The notes: a model not told the origin generated them from the letters alone. DNA of 52,175 nucleotides from Agrobacterium pusense (GCF_900102105.1 NZ_FNBB01000018.1:1-52175), one strand, 5' to 3'. Positions 36,607 to 45,734 are shown, numbered from the stretch's first letter. Made by a program: numbers and translations.

Positions 36607-36631
36607 ATACAAACTATCCTGGGAGGATAAG

Positions 36632-37588
36632 ATGAAGCATTTGATTAGAAATACCGCACTGGCAACGACGCTGCTTCTCGCCATAGGCGTAGCCCACGCT
36701 GACTGGCCAACGGATCGCCCGATCGAATTTATCGTGGCGTTTGCTCCGGGCGGCGGCACTGATGTGATGAACCGTACGCTTGCTCCTTATGTGGAAAAGG
36801 AACTGGACGCGAAGATAACCGTCCTAAACCGTCCAGGTGCGTCCGGTGAAATCGCCTATACTGCGATGACCCAGGCTCGCCCCGATGGCTACACCGTTTC
36901 CTCGCTAAACACGCCTGGCTATCTGACGATGCAAATGGATCGCAAGGTGCGGTTCGACCCGAAAAAGCTCTGCCTCGTCGCGCGCATTGTCGAAGATCCC
37001 GGTTCGTTCATTGTCCAAACCAATTCCAAGTTCAATACGCTCAAAGACCTCGTCGCCTATGCGAAGGAGAACCCCGGGGCTGTTACCGTCGGCACAACTG
37101 GCCTCGGAACCGACGAGCATCTTGCCATGCTTCAGTTGGAGAAGTCTGCAGGTATCGATCTGACTGCGGTCACCTTCAATGGGGCGAACGAGGCTCGCAC
37201 CGCGCTTCTCGGCGGGCACGTGCACACGATCGGCATCAACGTCGGGGAGTTCGTGGGCAGCGATCACTCCGCGTTCAAGAATCTCGGCCAGTTTGCCGAA
37301 GAGCGCGCCTCCATCGCTCCCGATCTCCCAACCGCAAAAGAACAGGGTTTTGAAGTCCTGATGAGTTCTGAGCGCGGAATCGCAATGAGCTGTGACGTGC
37401 CGGAGGAAATTCGGACGAAGTTCTCCGCCGCGGTGAAGAAAGCTCTCGACGATCCAGAGTTCAAGGCAAAGGCGAAGCAGATGTCGCTGGCCATTTCCTA
37501 TCGCTCGTCCCAAGATTGGGACAAGGAGCTTCCCGTGCGCGCTGAGCGCCTGGGCGCGATCTGGAAACTGGCCAAGGAACAGAAGTAA
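36632..37588 (+). CDS. tctC: Tripartite tricarboxylate transporter substrate-binding protein (TctC/Bug)
   Basis: This 318-residue protein has a signal peptide MKHLIRNTALATTLLLAIGVAHA, then the Bug fold starting DWPTDRPIEFIVAFAPGGGTD. The segments VLNRPGASGEIAYTAM and GTTGLGTDEHLAM are family-typical. It binds carboxylates in the periplasm and hands them to TctAB. GGGAGG lies seven bases before the ATG; a much longer in-frame start at 36377 overlaps the rraA gene and is rejected. Its stop overlaps tctB by one base. The ligand is unknown, possibly a hydroxy-dicarboxylate. Confidence 0.94.
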   Translation: MKHLIRNTALATTLLLAIGVAHADWPTDRPIEFIVAFAPGGGTDVMNRTLAPYVEKELDAKITVLNRPGASGEIAYTAMTQARPDGYTVSSLNTPGYLTMQMDRKVRFDPKKLCLVARIVEDPGSFIVQTNSKFNTLKDLVAYAKENPGAVTVGTTGLGTDEHLAMLQLEKSAGIDLTAVTFNGANEARTALLGGHVHTIGINVGEFVGSDHSAFKNLGQFAEERASIAPDLPTAKEQGFEVLMSSERGIAMSCDVPEEIRTKFSAAVKKALDDPEFKAKAKQMSLAISYRSSQDWDKELPVRAERLGAIWKLAKEQK

Positions 37589-38052
37589 TGGCCGCTCCCC
37601 GCAAGGCTGGAGGCACCGGTGACCGGCCTGACCTCTTCACCGCAGCGTTATTCATGGGATTCGGCGCGCTTGGCCTATGGGCCGGGCGCGACCTGACCAT
37701 GGGCACGGCATCCGCCATGGGCCCAGGTTACCTGCCTCGAATAGTGTGCTGGCTTCTTATCATCATTGGCGCCACGATCGGCGGGTTGGGCGCGGTCCGG
37801 GCACGGGTCGACATCGACAAACCGAAGCTCTGGCCGCTTATGGTCATCCTTGCAGCAGTTGTTGGCTTCGCCTTCATCGCGGAGTTCTTTGGTTTCGTTG
37901 CGGCGTCCGTATGGTTGCTTCTGGTCGGCAGCATCGCTGACCGCGATTCACGGCTTCGCGAGGTCATCCTGCTGACCGCTGGGCTGACAGCGTTTGGCGT
38001 TTTGGTCTTCATTGTCGGCCTTGGCGTGCAAATGCCTATCTGGCCGTTCTGA
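37588..38052 (+). CDS. tctB: Tripartite tricarboxylate transporter small membrane subunit (TctB)
   Basis: This 154-residue protein has four predicted membrane helices (for example LFTAALFMGFGALGLWAG and IVCWLLIIIGATIGGLGAV) and the YLPRIVCW segment common in TctB. It partners TctA in sodium- or proton-driven uptake of a carboxylate captured by TctC. The TAATG overlap with tctC and the 11-bp gap to tctA indicate co-transcription. Confidence 0.92.
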   Translation: MAAPRKAGGTGDRPDLFTAALFMGFGALGLWAGRDLTMGTASAMGPGYLPRIVCWLLIIIGATIGGLGAVRARVDIDKPKLWPLMVILAAVVGFAFIAEFFGFVAASVWLLLVGSIADRDSRLREVILLTAGLTAFGVLVFIVGLGVQMPIWPF

Positions 38053-38063
38053 GGGAGGTATAA

Positions 38064-39572
38064 TTGAATTTCGTTGACCTTCTCATGCTGGGCTTCAGCG
38101 AGGCCCTGACGCCGACGAACCTGGGCTTCTGTCTGCTTGGCGCTCTGCTTGGCACGCTGATCGGGGTGTTACCAGGTATCGGGCCGACGGCGACGATCGC
38201 GGTTTTGCTGCCGATTACGTTCTACCTTCCGCCTCTGGCGGGCCTCATCATGCTCGCCGGCATCTATTACGGCGCGCAGTACGGTGGATCGACGACGGCT
38301 ATCCTCGTCAATCTTCCCGGAGAGGCGTCGTCGGTCGTGACCGCTGTCGACGGTTACAAGATGGCTCAGAAGGGAAGGGCCGGGTCGGCGCTTGCCGTCG
38401 CGGCGCTCGGTTCCTTCTTCGCCGGAACGGTCGCGACGTTCGGTATTGCTATCGCTGGTCCGACGCTATCGTCTTTCGCCCTTTCCTTTGGCCCGGCAGA
38501 ATACGTGTCGCTGATGCTGTTCGGCCTTCTGGCGGCCACTATCCTCGCCCGCGGACCAGTCCTGAAGGCGATCGGCATGATCCTTCTCGGTCTGCTGCTC
38601 GGTATGGTCGGGATCGACGCCAGTTCCGGGGAGGAACGCCTTACATTCACTGCAGTCGAACTCTTCGACGGCATCGACTTCGTGGTCATCGCCATAGGTC
38701 TGTTCGGTTTCGCGGAGATCATCGAAAATCTTGAGAACGTCGAAGCTCGTGGTGTGCTTGTCAGCAAGCTCAGCCGCCTGTGGCCGACCAAAGAGGACTT
38801 CAAACGGGCCTGGCCGGCTGTCCTTCGCGGCACGGGTGTCGGGACGTTTCTCGGCGTACTTCCGGGCGGCGGAGCCACTCTAGCCTCATTCTGCGCCTAT
38901 TCGGTAGAGAAAAAAGTATCCAAGCGTCCCCAGGAGTTCGGCGAGGGTGCCGTTGAGGGTGTCGCCGGACCGGAGGCTGCCAACAATGCCGGCGCACAGT
39001 CCTCGTTTATCCCGCTTCTCACCCTGGGCATCCCATCGAACAACATGATGGCGATGATGCTGAGTGCGTTCATCATACACGGCATCACCCCGGGACCGAC
39101 GGTACTGGCAACCCAGCCGGAAATCTTCTGGGGACTCGTTGCCAGCATGTGGATCGGCAACCTGATGCTCGTCGTGATCAACCTGCCACTGATCGGCGTG
39201 TGGGTGAAGCTCCTGACGGTCCCGTATCGTCTGCTGTATCCGGCAATCCTTCTCTTTTGCTGCGTCGGTGTCTACAGCATCAACAACCGCATATTCGACG
39301 TGGTACTGGCTGCCGGGTTCGGCCTGCTGGGGTATGCCTTCCGCAAGGCCAAGTGCGAGCCGGGTCCGCTACTTCTGGGGTTCGTCCTGGGACCGTTGTT
39401 GGAAACCAACATCCGTCGCGCCCTGACAATTTCGCACGGAAACCCCAGTGTCTTCGTGGAGCGGCCGATCAGTCTGGTCCTGCTGATCGCGACAGCCGGC
39501 GTGCTTCTGCTGATGATCCTGCCGTCATTCCGCAAAACACGCGAAGAAGCGTTTCAGGAAGAAGAAGCCTGA
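38064..39572 (+). CDS. tctA: Tripartite tricarboxylate transporter large membrane subunit (TctA)
   Basis: This 502-residue membrane protein has about 12 helices and the TctA signatures LIGVLPGIGPTATIAVLLP, YYGAQYGGSTTAILVNLPGE and LPGGGATLASFCAYSVEKK. It is the transport channel of the Tct system. The start is TTG after GAGGGAGG. A strong inverted repeat follows 16 bases after the stop. Together with TctC and TctB it imports the substrate that the adjacent dehydrogenases and RraA-like enzyme probably metabolise. Confidence 0.95.
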   Translation: MNFVDLLMLGFSEALTPTNLGFCLLGALLGTLIGVLPGIGPTATIAVLLPITFYLPPLAGLIMLAGIYYGAQYGGSTTAILVNLPGEASSVVTAVDGYKMAQKGRAGSALAVAALGSFFAGTVATFGIAIAGPTLSSFALSFGPAEYVSLMLFGLLAATILARGPVLKAIGMILLGLLLGMVGIDASSGEERLTFTAVELFDGIDFVVIAIGLFGFAEIIENLENVEARGVLVSKLSRLWPTKEDFKRAWPAVLRGTGVGTFLGVLPGGGATLASFCAYSVEKKVSKRPQEFGEGAVEGVAGPEAANNAGAQSSFIPLLTLGIPSNNMMAMMLSAFIIHGITPGPTVLATQPEIFWGLVASMWIGNLMLVVINLPLIGVWVKLLTVPYRLLYPAILLFCCVGVYSINNRIFDVVLAAGFGLLGYAFRKAKCEPGPLLLGFVLGPLLETNIRRALTISHGNPSVFVERPISLVLLIATAGVLLLMILPSFRKTREEAFQEEEA

Positions 39573-39588
39573 GGCTGATCTTAAATTG

Positions 39589-39612
39589 AGCGGCCGCTTG
39601 AAAGCGGCCGCT
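39589..39612 (+). repeat. Inverted repeat after tctA
   Basis: AGCGGCCGCTT (39589-39599) and AAGCGGCCGCT (39602-39612) form a perfect 11-bp GC-rich stem with a 2-nt minimal loop; in RNA the loop would open to four or more bases. No T-run follows, so it may act as an RNA processing or attenuation hairpin before the second dehydrogenase gene. Confidence 0.6.
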
Positions 39613-39640
39613 GTTCTCCCTCTGAACCTGGTGTCCCCCA

Positions 39641-40621
39641 ATGCCTCATGCTTCCAGCAAGCCTCTTCGGATCGTCCTTCTCGATCGGAAGACCTTACCC
39701 GACGATATTTACTTTCGTGCGTTCTCCTTCGCTCACGAGCTCGTTCAGTTTGACCAGACGGCTCCCGACGAGGTGCCGGAGCGCATCAAGGATGCCGACA
39801 TCGTCATTACCAACAAGGCCCCTGTGCGCGGCTCAGCGGTCGCGTCCGCTCCCAGACTTAAACTGGTCGCCGTAGCGGCGACGGGCACCGACGTCGTAGA
39901 CGTCGCAGCATGCGCGCAGCATGGAGTCATCGTCTCAAACATCCGCAACTACGCCGTCAACACCGTACCCGAGCACACTTTCGCTCTGATCCTTGCGCTT
40001 CGCCGCAGCCTGCTCGCCTATCGCAATTCGGTGCAGGCCGGACGCTGGCAGGAAGCAAACCAGTTCTGCTATTTCGACTTCCCGATTAACGATCTCGCCG
40101 GTTCGACGCTCGGCATCATCGGTGACGGTGCCCTCGGGCGCTCGGTGGCCGATCTTGGTCGTGCTTTCGGGATGAAGGTTCTTTTTTCGGACTACAAGGG
40201 CACCAGCGGAATGGGGCCGCTCTATACGCCGTTCGAGAAGGTCCTCGCGCTCAGCGACATCATCACCTTGCACTCTCCCTTGATGCCTTCGACCCGCAAC
40301 ATGATCTCGACCGCGGAGTTCGCACGGATGGCTAGGCGGCCTCTTTTGATCAACACCGCACGCGGCGGACTCGTCGATGAGGCCGCGCTGGAACACGCCT
40401 TGAGAAGCGGCCAGATCAGCGGCGCCGGCTTCGACGTCGTCACCACCGAGCCGCCTGCACACGATCATCCGCTGATGCGGCTGCTCGATCTGCCGAACTT
40501 CATCCTGACGCCGCATGTGGCGTGGGCGAGCCGAGAGGCTGTGCAGTCGCTGGTCGACCAACTGATTGATAATGTCGAGGCGTTCGAGCGCGGCGCCCCC
40601 ACGAACACCGTGGCCGCTTGA
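39641..40621 (+). CDS. D-2-hydroxyacid dehydrogenase (glycerate dehydrogenase/HprA-like)
   Basis: This 326-residue dehydrogenase has the nucleotide-binding GIIGDGALGRSVA motif, catalytic Arg in INTARGGLVDEAAL, Glu in VVTTEPPAHDHP and His in LTPHVAWASRE. The overall pattern is nearest to glycerate/hydroxypyruvate reductases. It is the second hydroxyacid dehydrogenase of the cluster, 69 bases after tctA, and is only moderately similar to the one at 34829. The pair probably acts on different intermediates or stereoisomers. Confidence 0.9.
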   Translation: MPHASSKPLRIVLLDRKTLPDDIYFRAFSFAHELVQFDQTAPDEVPERIKDADIVITNKAPVRGSAVASAPRLKLVAVAATGTDVVDVAACAQHGVIVSNIRNYAVNTVPEHTFALILALRRSLLAYRNSVQAGRWQEANQFCYFDFPINDLAGSTLGIIGDGALGRSVADLGRAFGMKVLFSDYKGTSGMGPLYTPFEKVLALSDIITLHSPLMPSTRNMISTAEFARMARRPLLINTARGGLVDEAALEHALRSGQISGAGFDVVTTEPPAHDHPLMRLLDLPNFILTPHVAWASREAVQSLVDQLIDNVEAFERGAPTNTVAA

Positions 40622-40837
40622 TCATGGCGGCAGTCGCGGACAAACGCGCGCAGCCTTCGGGAATATCTCTGCCTCGATGATTTCGCGGAAGGTATCCGCC
40701 CATTTTATTGAGGCGAAGTAAACCTCTCGACAAGGGACTTTTGAACTTTAGCTGTGTCCCAGCAGTCAACCGGTTCAAATAGCTTCAAGAGTTTAAGAAC
40801 GCCCAGCGTTCACTGGCATCGAACATCTGCATGCCGG

Positions 40838-41734
40838 TCATTCTCTTGCAAATTCGCGAGCAGCCTGAATAAATGCGGTGAACGCTGCAGGGGGGGTCTT
40901 CCTACCAGGGTAATACAACGCCAGCGGGGCCAACGAGGGCGTCCAGTCCTCAAGAACGCGCACCAGTCGCCCAGCCTCAATATCCTCTCGAACATCCGCT
41001 TCCATGAGATAACCAAGCCCAACCCCATTTTGGGCTGCTATCGTAACGAGGCTTGGCTCGTCCAGAGTGATCGCGCCTTGCACGTCGATCTGGAGTGCAT
41101 TTCCGTCTTTCTCGAATTTCCACCGGAAAAGCGCATTGTTCGGAAGGCGCGCGCGAATGCAGCGAAACCTGTAGAGGTCAGTTGGTACAATTGGCTTGCC
41201 ATGTCTGCGCAGGAATTCCGGTGATGCGACGACCGCATTGCTGCGCTTCAAGCCCAAAGGCACGGCGATCATGTCGGCAGGAACGAGATCGGCCGGTCTC
41301 AGACCCAGATCAAAACCCGCCGCGACAATATCGACAATCCGTCCCTCCGTGACAAGGTCGATATGCACTTGCGGATACTTCTCCAGAAATGACAGGACGA
41401 GCGGCGCCATTACTTCTCGTGCTGCCGTGGCGAAGGCGTTGATGCGCAATGTTCCGCTCGGGGTCTCCTGAAGCGACTGGGCCGCGAGCATTGCGTCGCG
41501 GATGTCGGTCACCGCTGGTCCGACCCGTTCTACAAACGTCTTCCCCGCATCGGTCAGGGACACGCTTCGCGTCGTCCTGTTGAACAGCCGGATACCGAGG
41601 CGCTGCTCCAGCTTCGCGATGGAGTTGCTCAAGGCCGTTGTTGACATTCCAAGGTCGAGAGCCGCTGCGCGGAAGGTTCCAAGGCGGGCGATGCTGAGGA
41701 CGGCATCAAGGTCAGCAAGGACGGAACGGGTCAT
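40838..41734 (-). CDS. LysR-family regulator
   Basis: This 298-residue LysR regulator has its helix-turn-helix at residues 1-60 ([47 protein letters not shown]) and belongs to the CrgA/DmlR-like branch. That branch often sits beside SDR or quinone-reductase genes. It is divergent from a small NTF2-like gene and an SDR gene (41871-42973), the probable targets. The promoter gap carries several TTATCC repeats near 41735-41785. The effector is unknown. Confidence 0.92.
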   Translation of the reverse strand: MTRSVLADLDAVLSIARLGTFRAAALDLGMSTTALSNSIAKLEQRLGIRLFNRTTRSVSLTDAGKTFVERVGPAVTDIRDAMLAAQSLQETPSGTLRINAFATAAREVMAPLVLSFLEKYPQVHIDLVTEGRIVDIVAAGFDLGLRPADLVPADMIAVPLGLKRSNAVVASPEFLRRHGKPIVPTDLYRFRCIRARLPNNALFRWKFEKDGNALQIDVQGAITLDEPSLVTIAAQNGVGLGYLMEADVREDIEAGRLVRVLEDWTPSLAPLALYYPGRKTPPAAFTAFIQAAREFARE

Positions 41735-41870
41735 TTATCCCTCTTTTCGCAATACCTCATCCTTGTTTATCCTGCTTATCCCGTCAATAAGCTTCATCTA
41801 TCTTCCAGCCAGTGGATATCGCGAAGGCGGAGCCACAGCCCAAGATACCAAAACGACGGGAGATACTACG

Positions 41871-42197
41871 ATGATCGAACTACCCAGCGCTATCGAAGCC
41901 TATTTCGAAGCCGACAGGTCAGGCTGTCCGGACGCCATCGCTGCCACCTTCACCGAAAACGGGGTCGTCAAGGACAAGGGGAAGATTCACATCGGGCAGA
42001 AGGCCATTCGGGCGTGGATGACCGATGAGGCCCAGCAGTACAGCTACACGGTCAGGCCTTTCCTGATCGCCGTCGAGAATGGAAAGACCCAGGTGATGGC
42101 CCACGCAGCCGGCACCTTCCCCGGAAGTCCGATCGACCTTCGCTTTATCTTCGTCCTTTCGGGCGACAGGATTGCTGAGCTGGAGATCACCCTATGA
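41871..42197 (+). CDS. NTF2-like / SnoaL-type small protein
   Basis: This 108-residue protein has the nuclear-transport-factor-2/SnoaL fold pattern: an N-terminal helix with [11 protein letters not shown], then [19 protein letters not shown] and a final [15 protein letters not shown]. Such proteins are small isomerases, hydratases or binding partners that often pair with an SDR. GGGAGA precedes the ATG, and its end overlaps the following SDR by four bases (ATGA). The longer frame upstream to 41502 runs inside the divergent LysR gene and is not coding. Confidence 0.88.
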   Translation: MIELPSAIEAYFEADRSGCPDAIAATFTENGVVKDKGKIHIGQKAIRAWMTDEAQQYSYTVRPFLIAVENGKTQVMAHAAGTFPGSPIDLRFIFVLSGDRIAELEITL

Positions 42198-42973
42198 CGC
42201 CGTTTCTGACACTGGAGGGCCGTCGAACTCTCATCACCGGCGGGACGTCGGGCGCTGGCGCTGCGACTGTGGCTCAGTTCAAGGAGCTCGGCGCCCGCGT
42301 GCTGACAACCGCACGCAGAAAGCCGGAGGACTTTTCCGGCGCGGCCTTCGTCGAGGCCGACCTGACCACGATGGATGGCGTTCAGACAGTTGTTGACGCA
42401 GTCCACCGGGAGCTCGGCGGACTCGATATCCTCGTCAACGTGTTGGGCGGATCCTCAGCACCTTCTGGCGGCTTTGCGGCGTTGACCGAAGAGGAATGGG
42501 AAAAGGAATTCAACCTTAATTTCTTCCCTGCGGTGAGGCTGGACCGCGCCCTTATCCCCGGAATGATCGCGCAAGGAAGCGGCGTCGTCATTCACGTGAC
42601 GTCGATCCAGCGCGTCCTTCCGCTGCACCAGGCGACGACCGGATACGCCTCCGCAAAGGGCGCGCTCAACACCTACAGCAAGAGCATCTCCAAGGAGGTT
42701 TCTCCCAAAGGTGTACGGGTGGTTCGGGTTTCTCCCGGCTGGATTGCAGATCCGGGCTCCAGCGGTCTTGCGCTTCGTATCGCGGAGGAAGCCGGCATCA
42801 GCTACGACGAAGCTGTGCAGACGATCATGGACTCGCTTGGTGGTATACCGCTTGGCCGGCCGGCCAGGCCTGGAGAAGTCGCCGACCTGATCGCGTTCCT
42901 TGCGTCGGATCGAGCGTCGTCAATTACGGGTACAGAGCATGTGATCGACGGTGGGACCGTACCGACCGCCTGA
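42194..42973 (+). CDS. SDR family oxidoreductase
   Basis: This 259-residue classical SDR has [11 protein letters not shown] as the cofactor loop, NVLGGSSAP in the NNAG region, active-site Ser in [10 protein letters not shown] and the YxxxK pair in [10 protein letters not shown]. It ends [12 protein letters not shown]. It is translationally coupled to the NTF2-like gene and under probable LysR control. Substrate and cofactor choice cannot be told from sequence alone. Confidence 0.92.
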   Translation: MTPFLTLEGRRTLITGGTSGAGAATVAQFKELGARVLTTARRKPEDFSGAAFVEADLTTMDGVQTVVDAVHRELGGLDILVNVLGGSSAPSGGFAALTEEEWEKEFNLNFFPAVRLDRALIPGMIAQGSGVVIHVTSIQRVLPLHQATTGYASAKGALNTYSKSISKEVSPKGVRVVRVSPGWIADPGSSGLALRIAEEAGISYDEAVQTIMDSLGGIPLGRPARPGEVADLIAFLASDRASSITGTEHVIDGGTVPTA

Positions 42974-43002
42974 GCGGTGAGGCGATTTACCACTATCGAA
43001 GG

Positions 43003-43491
43003 TCAGGCGGGTGCGTCCCATCCGCCGACCTGGGAATAGATCGCGTTACGGAGATACCGGACATCGCGGTTAAGAGCAGCGAGTTCCTTTGGCGTCTGTG
43101 TAGAGGCCGCGAGCAAAGTGTCGCTGAGGCAGCCGGCCTTGTGCTGCAAGGCACGGCCGTCGTCGGTCAAGGCGATGACAACCTGCCGCTCGTTGCTAAG
43201 GTTGCGCGTCCTGCGCAGCAAGCCGGCAGTCTCGAGTCGCTTCAGCAGCGGTGTCAGCGTGCTTGATTCCAGAGCAAGGGTCTGGGCGATGGCGCCAACC
43301 GTCTGTCCGTCCTGGCTCCATAACACGTTGAGTACGAGATATTGCGGATAGGTCAGGCCCAGTTCATCGAGAAGAGGCTTGTATGCACGCTGGATCGCAA
43401 TGCCGGCGGTGTAGATCGCATAGCATAGCTGGTCGTGCAGAGGCGGTGGATCGTTATGGCGTTTTGTCACTGTGAACTCCTGTTGCGTCAA
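43003..43491 (-). CDS. MarR-family regulator, OhrR-like redox sensor
   Basis: This 162-residue MarR protein has the OhrR-type N-terminal LHDQLCYAIYTA. The cysteine at residue 23 is at the position of the peroxide-sensing Cys of OhrR, and the winged helix is VGAIAQTLALESSTLTPLLKRLETAGLLRR. OhrR proteins are oxidised by organic hydroperoxides or electrophiles and then release DNA. It is divergent from a secreted alpha/beta hydrolase rather than an ohr gene. Three TATCGCGA sites in the gap fit its operator. The exact signal is inference. Confidence 0.9.
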   Translation of the reverse strand: MTQQEFTVTKRHNDPPPLHDQLCYAIYTAGIAIQRAYKPLLDELGLTYPQYLVLNVLWSQDGQTVGAIAQTLALESSTLTPLLKRLETAGLLRRTRNLSNERQVVIALTDDGRALQHKAGCLSDTLLAASTQTPKELAALNRDVRYLRNAIYSQVGGWDAPA

Positions 43492-43519
43492 ATGTAACGA
43501 ACGAAAGTACGAAAAACAA

Positions 43520-43529
43520 TATCGCGATA
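43520..43529. promoter_or_regulatory. Palindromic operator TATCGCGATA (copy 1)
   Basis: This perfect 10-bp palindrome lies 29 bp upstream of the marR start, in the divergent promoter. It is repeated at 43573. It is a likely binding site of the OhrR-like regulator for self-control. Confidence 0.6.
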
Positions 43530-43572
43530 ATAATTATGTTGACGCGCAACTCCAAATCTGACAGCCTGAATA

Positions 43573-43596
43573 TATCGCGATAAATGTTATCGCGAG
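43573..43596. promoter_or_regulatory. Paired operators TATCGCGATA and TATCGCGAG (copies 2 and 3)
   Basis: TATCGCGATA at 43573-43582 and TATCGCGAG at 43588-43596 lie 15 bp apart, just before the hydrolase Shine-Dalgarno and start. Together with copy 1 they bracket the promoter region of both divergent genes. Confidence 0.6.
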
Positions 43597-43614
43597 TAAA
43601 AAGAGGAAAAAGTC

Positions 43615-44406
43615 ATGACGCGCAAGATCCCGCCCACCGTCGCAGCAATTGCAGCCGTAGCCACATTAACTGCCGCATTGCCGGCAAACGCAGCCGATAC
43701 CATCCCCAGGGAGCAGTCCGTCAGAAACGTTGTCCTCGTTCATGGAGCCTTCGCGGACGGCTCCGGCTGGAAAGGGGTTTACGATAATCTGACCAAGCGT
43801 GGTTACCGCGTGACCATCGTCCAGAATCCACTGACGTCTCTCGCTGATGACGTTGCCGCGACTGCCCGCGCGCTTGAGCGCCAGGATGGTCCGGTCATTC
43901 TTGTCGGACATTCCTGGGGCGGCACTGTCATCACGGAAGCCGGTATCGATCAAAAGGTTGCCGGCCTCGTCTACGTCTCCGCACTTTCTCCGGATGTCGG
44001 CGAAACGACGGCTCAGCAATACGACGGTTTTGCTCCTGCATCGGAGTTCGTCATCGAAACCACGAAGGATGGATTTGGCTATGTCAGCCCGGACAAGTTC
44101 AAGGCTGGGTTTGCCCATGACGTCAGTGACGCCGATGTTGCGTTCATGAAAGATGCCCAGGTCCCGATCAATATGTCGGCGTTCAGCACGAAGCTTGAAC
44201 ATGCTGCCTGGCACATGAAGCCCAGCTGGGCTGTTATCGCAACCGAAGACAAGGCGTTCGATCAGGCAATGCTGATCCATATGGCCGAGCGCATCAAGGC
44301 AAAAATCACAAAGGTCTCAGCAAGTCACGCACTGTTCATGACCCAGCCGGAGGTCGTGGCCGATACCATTGATCAGGCCGCCAAGGCCGTCTCCGCGAAG
44401 AAGTAA
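43615..44406 (+). CDS. Secreted alpha/beta hydrolase
   Basis: This 263-residue protein has a Sec signal peptide ending PANA at about residue 26 and an alpha/beta-hydrolase fold. The oxyanion segment is LVHGAFADGSGW, the nucleophile elbow is GHSWGG and the final His is in SASHALFMTQP. It resembles the EstC/salicylate-esterase-like (SABP2-like) group with a VHGA start. It would act in the periplasm on an ester or similar substrate. Its divergent partner is the OhrR-like regulator, so it is probably induced by oxidants or electrophiles. Confidence 0.9.
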   Translation: MTRKIPPTVAAIAAVATLTAALPANAADTIPREQSVRNVVLVHGAFADGSGWKGVYDNLTKRGYRVTIVQNPLTSLADDVAATARALERQDGPVILVGHSWGGTVITEAGIDQKVAGLVYVSALSPDVGETTAQQYDGFAPASEFVIETTKDGFGYVSPDKFKAGFAHDVSDADVAFMKDAQVPINMSAFSTKLEHAAWHMKPSWAVIATEDKAFDQAMLIHMAERIKAKITKVSASHALFMTQPEVVADTIDQAAKAVSAKK

Positions 44407-44885
44407 TGCCAGGCACGGCGTCATCGCAACAGCCAAATTCCCTGGTCGAAACAGGTCTGGAAACACCGGAATATGGCTGGACGATGTTCAACGGACTTGC
44501 CCATCCGAAGAGTCGGGGCCGGTTGCTACTCTCCGGCTCCGACGCAACTGATCCGATCCTGATCGAATCGAATTCACTCAGTGAGCCGGAAGACATGGCT
44601 GCCGCCTTGGCCGCCGGGGAATTGTGCCGCATGCTCGGGAATAGTGACAGTTTCGCACCTCCGGTGAAAGGCGAAACTGCTCCGGGCGCGCGCGACCGAT
44701 CGGGCATGATCAATTTTATTCAGCGCTCTGCCGTCACCTACTGGCATCAGTCCTGTACTGCAAAGATGGGTCGTGACAGCATGTCTGTTGTCGATAACAA
44801 GCTGAAAGTCTACGGGATCGGCGGCCTCCGTATTGCGGACGCCTCCGTCATGCGGGCATCTCAGGTCTTCATGTGTCGGCGTTGA
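44406..44885 (+). pseudogene. GMC oxidoreductase (choline dehydrogenase-like) C-terminal fragment
   Basis: About 159 codons match only the C-terminal GMC_oxred_C domain: HPKSRGRLLL near the start, FIQRSAVTYWHQSCTAKMG with the active-site His, and GIGGLRIADASVM. After the latter the reading breaks where PxxxxxNTMAP should follow. The FAD-binding N-terminal two thirds are missing. The fragment begins by a one-base overlap with the hydrolase stop, so the junction is recent or selected by chance. It is very unlikely to form an active enzyme. Confidence 0.75.
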
Positions 44886-45236
44886 AGTGGGTCTGGCTAG
44901 AATCTCGGACGCCGAACAGTTCGTCTCCTTCCAGATTGCACAGAGTATTTTGCATCCTCACCGAGCTCGAAGAGCAAAACCTTCGGAATGCTGATGTGAT
45001 TACGGACGAGATCACAACGACTGGAGAGGGGCGGCATTGTGCGACCGATTGTTCTGCACGGTTTCGACACGTCGTTTAGCATCTTGTTTCTGCTGCGAGT
45101 GTGCGCCATGGCGGCGAGGAGGTGGGGACTTCCGATGTATAGCCCAGGTCGTCTCGCCTTTCATGGCTTTCTCAAACAACGTGTGGTGAGCGTTTTTCCT
45201 GGTAGGTTCACACGCCCGTAAGCAAGTCTCGGATAC
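44886..45236. other. Intergenic region, no gene recognised
   Basis: This stretch between the GMC remnant and the hypothetical gene holds no motif that I recognise. A plus-strand frame at 45039-45221 is open but lacks a ribosome site and known motifs. It may hold decayed sequence linked to the GMC fragment. Confidence 0.4.
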
Positions 45237-45734
45237 TCACTCGGCAATCCTAGTTGTGTATTCCGGGTTTCGCGCCTTGTAGACGACAGCCTCCAAAGCG
45301 GGATCTGCGTAGGCATTCACATTGGTCAGGTGACCATTATATCCGCCGACTTTCGTAAGCGTCGCACCGTTTCGCCAAACCATCATGAGGCCACGTTCGA
45401 CATCCCAGCCGCACTCAGCCTGCATCACGACGTACCAGTTTTCATCCTCCTTTCGCCCTTTCTTGACGGTAACAGGTCCGGGAGTGACATGATCCCATAT
45501 ATCGGCGGGTGATTGTGGAACGCCCATTTCCGCGTCCAGCCATTCTGGTTTCCCGGCCTCTTCGTAATAGTCCTTGTAGAAGGCAAAAACGTGCCGCGTG
45601 TCCAAGAGCCTGTCCGCCTCCGTCAGCGCAAGAAACGAGGCCAGAGCAGCAGCGGACTCAGGAGCGTCAGGATCAGGCTCTTCGTCCAGTTCAACTTCAG
45701 CGCCATCAAAATAAGAAACGACGATCGTAGTCAT
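45237..45734 (-). CDS. Hypothetical protein (DUF6985-like?)
   Basis: This 165-residue soluble acidic protein has no signal or membrane segment. The C-terminal half has an aromatic-rich beta pattern (WDHVTPGPVTV, WYVVMQAECGWDVERGLMMVW, VGGYNGHLTN). This recalls small domains of unknown function such as DUF6985, often seen near polymorphic toxin immunity genes. The match is from general appearance and could be wrong. No partner gene is adjacent. The start has a weak GGTGCAG upstream. Confidence 0.65.
   Translation of the reverse strand: MTTIVVSYFDGAEVELDEEPDPDAPESAAALASFLALTEADRLLDTRHVFAFYKDYYEEAGKPEWLDAEMGVPQSPADIWDHVTPGPVTVKKGRKEDENWYVVMQAECGWDVERGLMMVWRNGATLTKVGGYNGHLTNVNAYADPALEAVVYKARNPEYTTRIAE

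Noticed and set aside
36377..36631. N-terminal extension of tctC overlapping rraA
   Set aside because: The extension overlaps the end of the RraA-like gene. The ATG at 36632 has a Shine-Dalgarno and a normal signal peptide.
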